Translations under genes and position numbers: made by a program
Assembly: GCA_001970955.1 (NCBI GenBank)
Contig: MPUH01001191.1
Coordinates: 1-21,485, forward strand
DNA from: Stentor coeruleus
Lineage: Eukaryota; Ciliophora; Heterotrichea; Heterotrichida; Stentoridae
Direction of reading: 5' to 3'
DNA length: 21,485 bases
In this document: positions 10,258 through 18,263 of the stretch, piece after piece
Layout of the letters: each line of letters opens with the position of its first letter
Numbering within the stretch: position 1 is the first letter of the stretch
The notes under the pieces: generated by a model
Database searches by the model: none
Told to the model about the DNA's origin: nothing
The model's input: only the letters and a program-made list of their open reading frames with translations

Positions 10258-10370
10258 TAGCTTACAGATGTTAGAAGTAGCTAAATTATAAACTTATTAG
10301 AATGATTCCTTTTNTAGCTTACAGATGTTAGAAGTAGCTAAATTATAAACTTATTAGAATGATTCCTTTT
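10258..10370. repeat. 56-bp direct duplication around N at 10314 (assembly artefact)
   Basis: Bases 10258-10313 are repeated identically at 10315-10370 with one N between. The arrangement matches the other four N positions in the window, so an unmerged contig overlap is more likely than a real tandem repeat. Confidence 0.8.
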
Positions 10371-10834
10371 TATAAAATATAGAATAAATAGTAAGATTTG
10401 CATACTGATGAATAAAATTGTCTTAGATACAGAAAAAGGGTCTGACTAATGCAAAAACATGTAATTTTTTTTACTTAGTAAAGTGGTAATTCTAAAATAG
10501 TTGATTTAAAAATTTTAGACAGTATTCTTTTATAGGAAAAATAAATATAAGTTTACCCCCTTGATCCAGTATCTTAAGAATAAAATATGCTAAAAATAAT
10601 CTAAAAGACTAAAAGTGTAACATAATAAATTTAATATAAAATTCTTTAAGAATTCTAAACTAACCATAAAAAACTTAGATTATGATCTAATATAATAATC
10701 TTTACTAATGAAAATATTTATTAAAAGCAATCAATTGTAAAAAAACTATTACTACAATGCAAAAAAATAAAATGAAATAAATTGTTTAAAAATGTTATCC
10801 AAGCGATTTTATAACCTAATTATCTTTTAACTAA

Positions 10835-13057
10835 CTAAAAAAATGCAGTTATCATCATAGAAAGCAACACTAAAAACTTATCCTTCTGTCCACTTTCTGT
10901 TGACCCTGCTCCATCATCTTCATCATTTGTATAAGTATTTAATGTTAAATCCATAATTCCTCTATCATTTAAACCACTTCCATGGCCAACAATATTCCCA
11001 TTAACCACATCACCAAATGCCCATAAAACTTGTACTTGAGCAACACTTCCAAGTCCAAAATCTTGACTATCTCCAGTATTTAAATTACGAGTCCACCCAT
11101 AAACATAAGTAGTACCTTCTTTTACTCTATCTTTACAATTGACATTTTGAGTAGTGTCTTCATTAAGATAAGCATTTTCATCAGTATATCTATCTTTACA
11201 ATTATTAGTGTCTCCCATAAAAAAAGTTATCATGTCAGCATCGGCCATATTTTGGGATCCCTGATAGTCTTTAAACCCAATACCAACCCATTTATTTGAA
11301 CCATATGCATTTTCATTTACACCAATATAGAATTTTATCCCAGTACTACCTGCAAAAGTCCAATTAATCCATAAATTGCTGTTAAGTGTAGCTATTCCAT
11401 TATCTTCTGTAGTTCCATCATCAGTGTTTTCTGAAGTACCACTTAATAAAGATACTATTAGACTACCTCTATCGCTATTAGAACCTCCATGCTCTTCAAT
11501 ATCCCCATTTACAACATTTCCAATTGCCCATTGTATTTGAACTTTATCAATAGTATTTAAATTAAAATCTTTTGAATTGTCTCCTGTATCTAGTTTCCTA
11601 TTCCAACAATAAACATATGTAGTTCCTTCTTTTACTCTATCTTTACAAGTTATGTCTTTTGATGAATCTTCATCAGGATAAGAGTTTCCTGTAGCCCAAC
11701 GATCTTGACAAGTATTTGTAGATCCTAAGAAAAATGTTACGACATCAGAGTCAGACATTGAAGTATCATCTAAATAGCCTTTTAAAGAAACACCAGCCCA
11801 TTTACTACTACCATAAACTGCTTCTGCAACTCCTAAACAAAAATCAATATTATCAGATCCTAAGGTCCAATTAAGCCACATATTTGAATTTAATGTTGCT
11901 TTTGTATCTGAAGTTTGACCTGAATCAGTATTCCCATTATCAGTACTACTTCCTGTAAGACTTATATAAGCCCTTCCTCTATCATTTGATGATCCTCCAT
12001 GTTCTTTAATATCATTATTTGTTATAGTTCCTATAGCCCATTGTATTTGAACTTGGTCTATTCCATCCAAATTAAAATCCTTAGTATCTCCAGTGTTTAA
12101 ATTTCGTGACCAACCATAAACATGTGTTGTACCTTCTAAAACATGATCTTTACAGGTTATACTATTTGATGAATCTTCGTCTGGATATGAATTTCCTGTT
12201 GCCCAACGATCTTGACAATTGTTTGTATCACCCATAAAAAATGTGACAACATCAGATGAAGACATTGACCCACTACCTGAATAATCTTTTAAGGATATTC
12301 CGACCCATTTACTTGTACTGTAGATTGAACTAGAGACACCTATAAAAAATGTTATCTTAGTCCCTTCAATTGTCCAGTTTAGCCATAGATTCGAAGTTAA
12401 ATCTATATAGCCTGGCACTGTATTATCTACAGTTGTAGAACCTCCACCACTATTATTATCATCATCATCATCATCATCATCATCATCTTCATCTTCATCA
12501 TCATCATCATCATCCTCATCTTCATCATCATCTTCATCTTCGCCAGTACCGCTACTCGATGAACCATCTAAAGCAGCAACAGTAGAGCCTTGACTTGTAT
12601 GCTCTAGAAGGTTACTACCTGACATTGGTCCATATGCCCATTGTATTTGCACATCAGTAATTCCATCTAAATTATAATCTTTAGAAGCATCTCCAGTATC
12701 AAGTAATCTTGACCAACTATAAACATAAGTATTTCCTTCAAGAACTCTATCATAACACGTAATACTATTAGTCGCATCTACTGAAGGTAAGGAATTTCCT
12801 GTAGCCCACCTATCATCACATTCATTTATTGAGCCCATAGGAAAAGTTACAGCATCAGAACTTGACATAGAATTTGATCCTGTACTGCTTTTTAATGAGA
12901 TGCCAACCCATTTAGTAGAACTAAATACAGAATCACTCACTCCAATATAAAATCTGATTGTCGAAGTATCTATAGTCCAATTAAGCCAAATATTACTGTT
13001 AAAAGTTACCTTTCCTGCTAGGACTAGTGAGATGATTACTAGAATTTTTACTAGCAT
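10835..13057 (-). CDS. Four-DOMON-domain secreted, probably GPI-anchored protein
   Basis: Intact 740-residue paralogue of the neighbouring gene. Residues 1-15 are the signal peptide (MLVKILVIISLVLAG). DOMON domains lie at ~17-165, 217-368, 386-540 and 555-708. An acidic linker of Glu/Asp only (173-200) separates domains 1 and 2. The last ~15 residues (FLVLLSMMITAFF end) are hydrophobic after GSTESGQKDK, a GPI-signal layout. Per domain: sequons N26, N227, N396, N565; Met64, 265, 434, 604 in the SM-x-x-SD or NMADAD motif; Cys pairs 80/101, 281/302, 450/471, 620/641, always 21 residues apart; His153, 353, 523, 692. In DOMON cytochromes such as AIR12 and cellobiose dehydrogenase, one Met and one His bind haem b, so four haems are conceivable. 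Domain 3 has extra Cys407 and Cys484. No intron. Exact function unknown. Confidence 0.88.
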   Translation of the reverse strand: MLVKILVIISLVLAGKVTFNSNIWLNWTIDTSTIRFYIGVSDSVFSSTKWVGISLKSSTGSNSMSSSDAVTFPMGSINECDDRWATGNSLPSVDATNSITCYDRVLEGNTYVYSWSRLLDTGDASKDYNLDGITDVQIQWAYGPMSGSNLLEHTSQGSTVAALDGSSSSGTGEDEDDDEDEDDDDDDEDEDDDDDDDDDDNNSGGGSTTVDNTVPGYIDLTSNLWLNWTIEGTKITFFIGVSSSIYSTSKWVGISLKDYSGSGSMSSSDVVTFFMGDTNNCQDRWATGNSYPDEDSSNSITCKDHVLEGTTHVYGWSRNLNTGDTKDFNLDGIDQVQIQWAIGTITNNDIKEHGGSSNDRGRAYISLTGSSTDNGNTDSGQTSDTKATLNSNMWLNWTLGSDNIDFCLGVAEAVYGSSKWAGVSLKGYLDDTSMSDSDVVTFFLGSTNTCQDRWATGNSYPDEDSSKDITCKDRVKEGTTYVYCWNRKLDTGDNSKDFNLNTIDKVQIQWAIGNVVNGDIEEHGGSNSDRGSLIVSLLSGTSENTDDGTTEDNGIATLNSNLWINWTFAGSTGIKFYIGVNENAYGSNKWVGIGFKDYQGSQNMADADMITFFMGDTNNCKDRYTDENAYLNEDTTQNVNCKDRVKEGTTYVYGWTRNLNTGDSQDFGLGSVAQVQVLWAFGDVVNGNIVGHGSGLNDRGIMDLTLNTYTNDEDDGAGSTESGQKDKFLVLLSMMITAFF
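12452..12542 (-). repeat. Trinucleotide (ATC/TTC) repeat encoding the Asp/Glu linker
   Basis: A near-perfect ATC repeat with interspersed TTC units on the plus strand, coding for Asp with some Glu between DOMON domains 1 and 2. Such tracts vary in length readily, so alleles may differ here. Confidence 0.88.
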
Positions 13058-13095
13058 TTTTTATAAAAATGCCACGGCTGATAATAAGTTTTTCA
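13058..13095 (-). promoter_or_regulatory. Conserved 5' flank of the four-DOMON gene with TATA-like element
   Basis: The coding strand reads TTATTATCA, then GCCGT and GGCATTTTTATAAAAA, directly followed by ATG. It aligns with the flank of the tandem paralogue. The TATAA-like core abuts the start codon, which would leave almost no leader if it were a classical TATA box; an initiator or translation-context role is equally possible. Confidence 0.45.
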
Positions 13096-14752
13096 TATAA
13101 GCATCTTGCATCCACACTATATTTTTTTCCTGATTTTAAAGCTAAGATAAAATTAGGTTAAATCTTTTCGTTAATTGTTCTCAATATTGCTTCTTTAAAA
13201 GATAATTAGTATTTTTAATTTGAAAATTCTCTTAGACTTGAAAGTTTTACACAGAGCCAAGGGGGAGATTTTTTTGTGTAAATAAATATCGGATGAAAAA
13301 ATTATTTAATTGAAGTGTTTAAGAACTTATGTTTTGTTGCAAAAGTTTGGTTTTGATTTTTACCAAGTCTGAGAGATTATAGTTAATACTTTATTTTCTA
13401 TAAGGAGTATTTAGAATTTTGTCATTGTATATAGCATAGATAATATGTAAAAACTTGCTTGATTCTTTAGTTGTTTATGAAATTTGTATTTTATGGTAAA
13501 AAGTTCTGATTTTTTGCATCACAACATCATTGCCAATAATCTACGGTAAAAAGTTAATACTCATCACAAAAAGGTTAAAAAAGTATTATCCTCTCTTTAG
13601 AGTTTTTCAAAACAAAAATATCTAAAAATTATATAAAAATCTTAATCTAAATGCTGAAGAAAAATAATTTTTTTTACTGAATAATTATTTTGTTAAGAAA
13701 TTGTTGTTGTGTTATCCAAAAAAATCAAAATTATTTAGGATTTATCGAAATCAAAAAAGTTTATATGATTATATATTGTATTTTGGTTAAATATATTGAG
13801 AATACAGTTTTTATTTTTTTTAGCAGAAAATGGTCGGGTTTGGGATTTTTTTTATAGTTTAAGGTTATGATTTATCAAATAAAGCATATAATTTGTAGGC
13901 TGGTTTATATAATATTAACCATAGCAGAACTTGAATTCATTAAGCAGAGGAATTCTTTAAAAAATACTAGTCTGTCTCATAGATTATATTATCCGCTCTA
14001 ATTTAAAAAAAAATCTTTATAAATCTTTCCAAGCTTTAATTATAATACTTAGATATGCTCCAACTAACAAAAATTACAGAAAAGTTTTATTTAACAAGAC
14101 CAAATCATCCTTGTGTTTTATTATTTCTATACAAATAATATTTTTATTATCCAAAGATTTTAGTATTTTTAGATTTATACATTGATTTTATATCAGATAT
14201 ATCAATTAGTTAATAAAATCTAATATATTTTCAAATAAATAGAATTTATCCACACAAATCCATATACTGAAATCTAACTAATAAACTTAAAAAAAAAAAC
14301 TATGTTCATATCCAATAGCCCATAAGGATCTCTTAAATAATCAAAACAATTCCGAAATTTCATCATTTAACTTTTTTCAAAAATCCATAAAAATTACATT
14401 TATAAAATCATACCCTTATAAAAATCAGTATTCCCTAATCATCACATATCCCATCTACCTTTTAACCAATTATCCCTTATCTCTAAATCTAACCCAACTC
14501 TCCAAATAATTTTTAATACTAATTTTTTCATTTACAATCCACTAATAATAATCATAATCATTCGCAAACTTTATAACTCCTGTTTGAATAAAACTCTTAA
14601 TTCTCTTTTAAATCATCAAACATCATCCCAAATTTTCCATTTGTAACGTATATTTATCTTCCATTTCTTAGTATATTATCTTAATATTCCAGTTGGAGTC
14701 TTAACATTTTCAAAGCATATTTTTCTCTAATGTTATAATAAAATCAGAATTA
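13058..14752. other. Long intergenic region, no gene recognised
   Basis: About 1.7 kb between the divergent starts of the four-DOMON gene and the kinase gene, the longest gene-free stretch here. It is AT-rich with many short stops in all frames. A 13-base direct repeat ending in GGTAAAAAGTT occurs near 13495 and 13543. From about 14340 to 14680 the plus strand is C-rich, as in the 5' flank of the START gene. I find no tRNA or other known RNA signature. Confidence 0.55.
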
Positions 14753-15976
14753 ATGGAGTCAATTTTTTGGCATATTCATGAAACCGAGCTTTGGACACCT
14801 TATGTTCCAGGAACATTATCAAAATTCCCCCCAGCTTTGATAGTAGATAATCTTACTATTCAAAATTCAAATGAAAAAACAACACTTTCAGTACAATTGT
14901 GTGGGAATTTTCTTGTCCACTGGAATTCAGGGAGCTTTCCTGAAAAATTTATTAACTTAGAACTAAGAGTTTTTGAACCTTTTACCGAAGATTGTGGTAA
15001 TGATAAATACTATGGATTTTATATAGACAGCTTCATTTTCTATACGAAAAATAGCAAAATGCTTGATTTATGGGTCAAGGTACTGAAGAAAATATGCATT
15101 CTTACTCATATTGAAGACGATTTTGTTTTTATAAAAACTATTGGTAAAGGAAGCACTTCTATTGTTTATTTAGCAGAATCTGTGGAGAATCAGTTTCAAG
15201 TTTCTGTTAAGTGTATTAAAAAATCGAAAATTAAAAACAGTGTTAATTTGACAAATTTGGCTAATGAAATAAAAGTTCTTCAGAAAATTAAGCATGAGAA
15301 TATATGCAAACTTTACTATGCTTACGAAGACTTAGATAGTGTATTTTTAGTTATGGAGTACTTACCTTGTGGTGATCTATTATCTCTACTAAGTAAAAGG
15401 AATAAATTTTCAGAAGAAGACTGTGCAAGATTTATGGGTAAATTGCTTATGACTCTTGACTATTTGCATAGTCAAAACATAGTCCATAGAGATTTAAAAC
15501 TAGAAAACATCCTAATAACCAACCCAGACAACAACAACTTCAAAATCACCGATTTCGGCCTAGCTTACACAAATAATTGCTCAGACAATAAAAAATGTGG
15601 TTCACCAGGTTACGTAGCACCCGAAATGCTTCGAGACGAAGAATACAACTATAAAATCGATATCTTCAGTGCTGGGGTAATTTTTTACATCCTCATCTAC
15701 GGCAAACATCCTTTTCAAGCAAGAAACCTCGATAAAATCCTTCAGAAAAACGTCATATGCAAATATAAAACCAGTACTTCTGTTTCAGAAATCGTATCGG
15801 CTATAATAAACCTCATGATGCATCCAATACCTTCAATAAGACCATCAGCAAGCCAATTATTAGAAATAGATTGGTTTAGTCAACATTTAATATACCCCAA
15901 CAGCCTAAATGTGACAACATCAACAGGGTCATTAACCCCAAGAATCTCTTATAACACATTTAAAACTATAATTTAA
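14753..15976 (+). CDS. PH-like domain plus CaMK-type serine/threonine protein kinase
   Basis: 407 residues. Residues ~1-118 resemble a PH domain, closing with the helix MLDLWVKVLKKI that carries the typical Trp. The kinase domain is ~124-376: Gly-loop GKGSTSIVY (131-139), Lys153, helix-C Glu172, HRDLKLEN (245-252), DFG (267-269), CGSPGYVAPE (282-291) and DIFSAGVIFY (303-312). All catalytic residues are present, so it should be active. The CGSPGYVAPE loop and hinge MEYLPCGDL point to the CAMK group. Ser284 sits at the CaMKI activation-loop Thr position, while the AMPK-type Thr position is Lys. A ~30-residue Thr/Ser tail follows and no clear calmodulin site is seen. The PH-like part suggests membrane or phosphoinositide targeting. 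The start follows AATTA and the stop TAA lies 13 bp before the stop of the opposing PGP-repeat gene. Confidence 0.87.
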   Translation: MESIFWHIHETELWTPYVPGTLSKFPPALIVDNLTIQNSNEKTTLSVQLCGNFLVHWNSGSFPEKFINLELRVFEPFTEDCGNDKYYGFYIDSFIFYTKNSKMLDLWVKVLKKICILTHIEDDFVFIKTIGKGSTSIVYLAESVENQFQVSVKCIKKSKIKNSVNLTNLANEIKVLQKIKHENICKLYYAYEDLDSVFLVMEYLPCGDLLSLLSKRNKFSEEDCARFMGKLLMTLDYLHSQNIVHRDLKLENILITNPDNNNFKITDFGLAYTNNCSDNKKCGSPGYVAPEMLRDEEYNYKIDIFSAGVIFYILIYGKHPFQARNLDKILQKNVICKYKTSTSVSEIVSAIINLMMHPIPSIRPSASQLLEIDWFSQHLIYPNSLNVTTSTGSLTPRISYNTFKTII

Positions 15977-15989
15977 AAAATAGTATTAA

Positions 15990-17287
15990 TCATCTTCTTG
16001 TTTGTGATAAACTTTGATACCAACTAGGTTCAGGGACACTATAATCATTAAATTCCAATCTTTTTTTATTACTTCCAAAACGCCATGATGGGGCAGTTTG
16101 ACTCAATTGATTAGGTGTATAAGAACCAGGTCCCTAAATATTATATACAGGATCAATACTTTTACTTTTAAAAATATACTTGTTACCNTGTATAAGAACC
16201 AGGTCCCTAAATATTATATACAGGATCAATACTTTTACTTTTAAAAATATACTTGTTACCAAGTGTATGTTCAGGACCACCAATTTTTAATTCATTATGG
16301 TAACTACCTGGCCCTGGAGTATCAATAATTTGACTTAGAGGTGGTCTTTTACTTTTTATTGTACTATTTTATGNCAAGTGTATGTTCAGGACCACCAATT
16401 TTTAATTCATTATGGTAACTACCTGGCCCTGGAGTATCGATAATTTGACTTAGAGGTGGTCTTTTACTTTTTATTGTACTATTTTATGATTACAGTGCAG
16501 ATCTTGATGATTTTGGTTGTCTTATTGAATATGTACCTGGACCAGGGCTTTGAGTTAATCTAGGTTTTGATCTATCAGCTCTACTTACTGAAAATTTTAT
16601 ACCTGGATTTTCATGTGTTGGTGTATAGGTACCTGGTCCTGGAACATGATCTATTTTTTTCAATTGCTTCCTTCTGGGAGTCATTGAAAAACTTATACCC
16701 ATAGGATTTGCTGGCAAATCATAGTCACCTGGGCCTACTGAAAGCTGCTTACGCTCGTGGACTCGTTTGGATCTACCGATTGCGTAACTGACGCCACCGA
16801 TTTGTAACTCTTTGAAGTATGCACCAGGCCCTGGACCTGATTGCAGATCTTTCATGTTCCCTGTTTTTCCTAAAGGGATTAGTGTGTTGATTTTCGAACT
16901 TGTCCCTGTTGGAGTTTGCATAAATGTCCCACCTGCTGAACTGCATTTCATATGGCGGACTTTTGAAGCATCTCTGCTATTAGGTGCTGATGGAGTTTTT
17001 AAGTTAGAAGATACAACCCCATTCCTCGAGTCCAAAGACGAGTTTCGGCTGATTATTTTTTACTATGATCTCTGTGTTCTATTAAGACCTGAGCTTGTTT
17101 TATATTGAATTTCTCCATTAGAAATAACTTTCATTGAATGTCTAAATAACGGTCTGCTGCTGAATTTTGCTTTATCAATTTCTTCCTGAGAATCATCCTT
17201 ATGATCTTTTATTTCACCCTTTGGGTTTTTAAATATCTCATTCCTTCTATTACGAAAATTCCACATAGGAGGGGGTTTCTTTATCAT
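15990..17287 (-). CDS. PGP-repeat (STPG/ODF3/shippo-like) protein, four exons with 15-nt introns
   Basis: Exons on the minus strand: 17287-17064, 17048-16494, 16478-16376 continuing after the artefact duplications at 16187-16149, and 16133-15990. Collapsing the two N-centred duplications gives 1,065 nt and 354 residues ending in TGA. The product has at least seven PGP-type motifs: GPGPGAY, VGPGDYDLP, VPGPGTYTP, SPGPGTYSI, TPGPGSYHN, DPGPGSYTP and a late VPEPSWY. This is the signature of STPG-repeat/ODF3-like proteins, which associate with ciliary or cortical microtubules. Three introns of exactly 15 nt are required; removing each restores continuous repeat sequence. Without splicing the frame stops at 16490. 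I chose ATG 17287 because only a TTG lies upstream in frame. The start codon is 30 bp from the divergent EF-hand start. Confidence 0.85.
16116..16260. repeat. 72-bp direct duplication around N at 16188 (assembly artefact)
   Basis: Bases 16116-16187 recur identically at 16189-16260, separated by one N. The duplicated unit contains intron 3 of the PGP-repeat gene, which therefore appears again at 16207-16221. The last base of the second copy is also the first base of the next duplicated block, as in the CRAL-TRIO gene. Confidence 0.85.
16134..16148 (-). other. 15-nt intron 3 of the PGP-repeat gene
   Basis: Coding-strand sequence GTATATAATATTTAG. It lies in phase 0 between a CCT codon and GGA CCT GGT, so splicing restores a PGPGSY motif. 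Unspliced it puts an in-frame TAG in the message. Confidence 0.85.
16260..16488. repeat. 114-bp direct duplication around N at 16374 (assembly artefact)
   Basis: Bases 16260-16373 recur at 16375-16488 with one N between and one mismatch, A at 16324 against G at 16439, which is synonymous in the PGP-repeat gene. Bases 16189-16373 are thus one small contig whose whole length is duplicated in its two neighbours. Left uncollapsed, the duplication breaks the frame. Confidence 0.85.
16479..16493 (-). other. 15-nt intron 2 of the PGP-repeat gene
   Basis: Coding-strand sequence GTAATCATAAAATAG. The first GTAA contains the TAA that ends the unspliced frame. Removal joins RSAL to TIKSKRPPLSQIIDTPGPGSY. 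Confidence 0.88.
17049..17063 (-). other. 15-nt intron 1 of the PGP-repeat gene
   Basis: Coding-strand sequence GTAAAAAATAATCAG. Removal joins NRTQRSY to RNSSLDSRNG and bypasses the TAG formed across the exon-intron border. Confidence 0.85.
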
Positions 17288-17317
17288 ATTTACAAGACAC
17301 CATTTTAGTTTAAATAA
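17288..17317. promoter_or_regulatory. 30-bp divergent spacer between PGP-repeat and EF-hand genes
   Basis: Only 30 bp separate the two start codons, so both promoters and both leaders must fit here or extend into the opposite coding sequence. It is AT-rich and contains TTTAAATAA directly before the EF-hand ATG. Both neighbours belong to cilium-associated families, which would suit shared control. Confidence 0.6.
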
Positions 17318-17902
17318 ATGCAAGGTCAACGTGGAGTCGTAGAGGTATTAGCTAGCCTACGTCAACAATTGGAAAAAAGAGGATCAAAAAGTATTAGGGA
17401 ACTTGGGAGGACCTTCAGAGCACTAGATTCATATGATGGGAACAGAAAAGTGGACAGACAAGAGTTTGCTGTGGGTCTTAGAGAAAATGGGGTGAATCTC
17501 AGTGCCCAGGAATATGGAACATTATTTGATTACTTTGATAAAGATAGAGATGGGACTGTGTGCTTTGATGAGTTTTTGGTTGGTATAAGAGGAAAACCCA
17601 ACCAAAGAAGACAAGCTTTGGTTGACAAGGCCTTTTTGAAGTTTGATAGAGACGGTAACGGCTACGTTGATGCTGCTGATTTGAGGGGAGTTTATAATTG
17701 TCGTTTCCATCCAAAGGTACAAAGCGGGCAAATGACTGAAAATCAAGCTTTTGCTGAGTTCCTTGGTAGTTTCAACGATAGGAACAGAGATGGGAAAATT
17801 ACCAAAGATGAATGGGACGAATATTATGCTGCAGTTAGTTCTTCAGTTGATAACGATGATCACTTTGTCCAGCTCATGAAAACAGCTTGGAAGCTGGAAT
17901 AA
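17318..17902 (+). CDS. Calcyphosine-like EF-hand calcium-binding protein
   Basis: 194 residues, close to the ~190-210 of CAPS/CAPSL-type proteins. The N-terminal helical part (LRQQLEKRGSKSIRELGRTFRALD) matches that family. Four EF-hands are visible. EF1 (loop ~38-49) lacks acidic residues at the first ligand positions and is probably degenerate. EF2 (74-85, DKDRDGTVCFDE) is canonical. EF3 (110-121, DRDGNGYVDAAD) has Asp instead of Glu at position 12. EF4 (154-165, DRNRDGKITKDE) is canonical. It probably works as a calcium sensor in the cytosol or cilium; the animal CAPSL proteins are cilium-linked. The start follows TTAAATAA and matches the family N-terminus. The stop is TAA. No intron. It is head to head with the PGP-repeat gene. 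Confidence 0.9.
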   Translation: MQGQRGVVEVLASLRQQLEKRGSKSIRELGRTFRALDSYDGNRKVDRQEFAVGLRENGVNLSAQEYGTLFDYFDKDRDGTVCFDEFLVGIRGKPNQRRQALVDKAFLKFDRDGNGYVDAADLRGVYNCRFHPKVQSGQMTENQAFAEFLGSFNDRNRDGKITKDEWDEYYAAVSSSVDNDDHFVQLMKTAWKLE

Positions 17903-18263
17903 TCTAGTATTAACTTAAACTAGTCTTGAAAATACTTATTTGATGCTTAAAAAAATAATATAATGATACTCTTTGGATTCAGAAAATTAACAAGGGCTGG
18001 ACAATAGTCAAGCGATAATTCCTAACTAATATGCAGAGATTCAAGAATATTAGGCTTGAGTATTAATTAGGATACGATTATTGTAACAATTCATATTGAA
18101 AATAATGGAAGAAATAGTTTAAGAGCAATCCTAAGAGAAGTTTTATTGTGTCTACTAATTTTTTAATTTGTTTTAGTATTTTAGTTACAATATAGATTTT
18201 TTTTTGTTGATAATTATTAGGCTTAAGATATTTTGATAAAACTAAAGCATAAATCAAATATAA
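17903..18263. other. Intergenic, no gene seen
   Basis: 360 bp of AT-rich DNA between two genes on the same strand. It should hold the 3' end of the EF-hand transcript and the promoter of the next gene. TATAA directly precedes the next ATG. No repeat or RNA gene was recognised. Confidence 0.55.

Larger units (their letters stand above)
10195..10834. other. Intergenic between the two DOMON paralogues
   Basis: AT-rich, no gene recognised. It contains the promoter of the five-DOMON gene and the 3' flank of the four-DOMON gene, plus one N-centred duplication at 10258-10370. Confidence 0.6.

Noticed and set aside
13494..13556. Direct repeat GGTAAAAAGTT in the long intergenic region
   Set aside because: Short, AT-rich and only two copies; easily expected by chance in this composition.
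17288..17329. Upstream start for the PGP-repeat gene at 17329
   Set aside because: The codon there is TTG, and the reading would overlap the EF-hand start. ATG 17287 is the first Met in frame. The ATG in the neighbouring frame leads to a stop after a possible 15-nt GT...AG removal.
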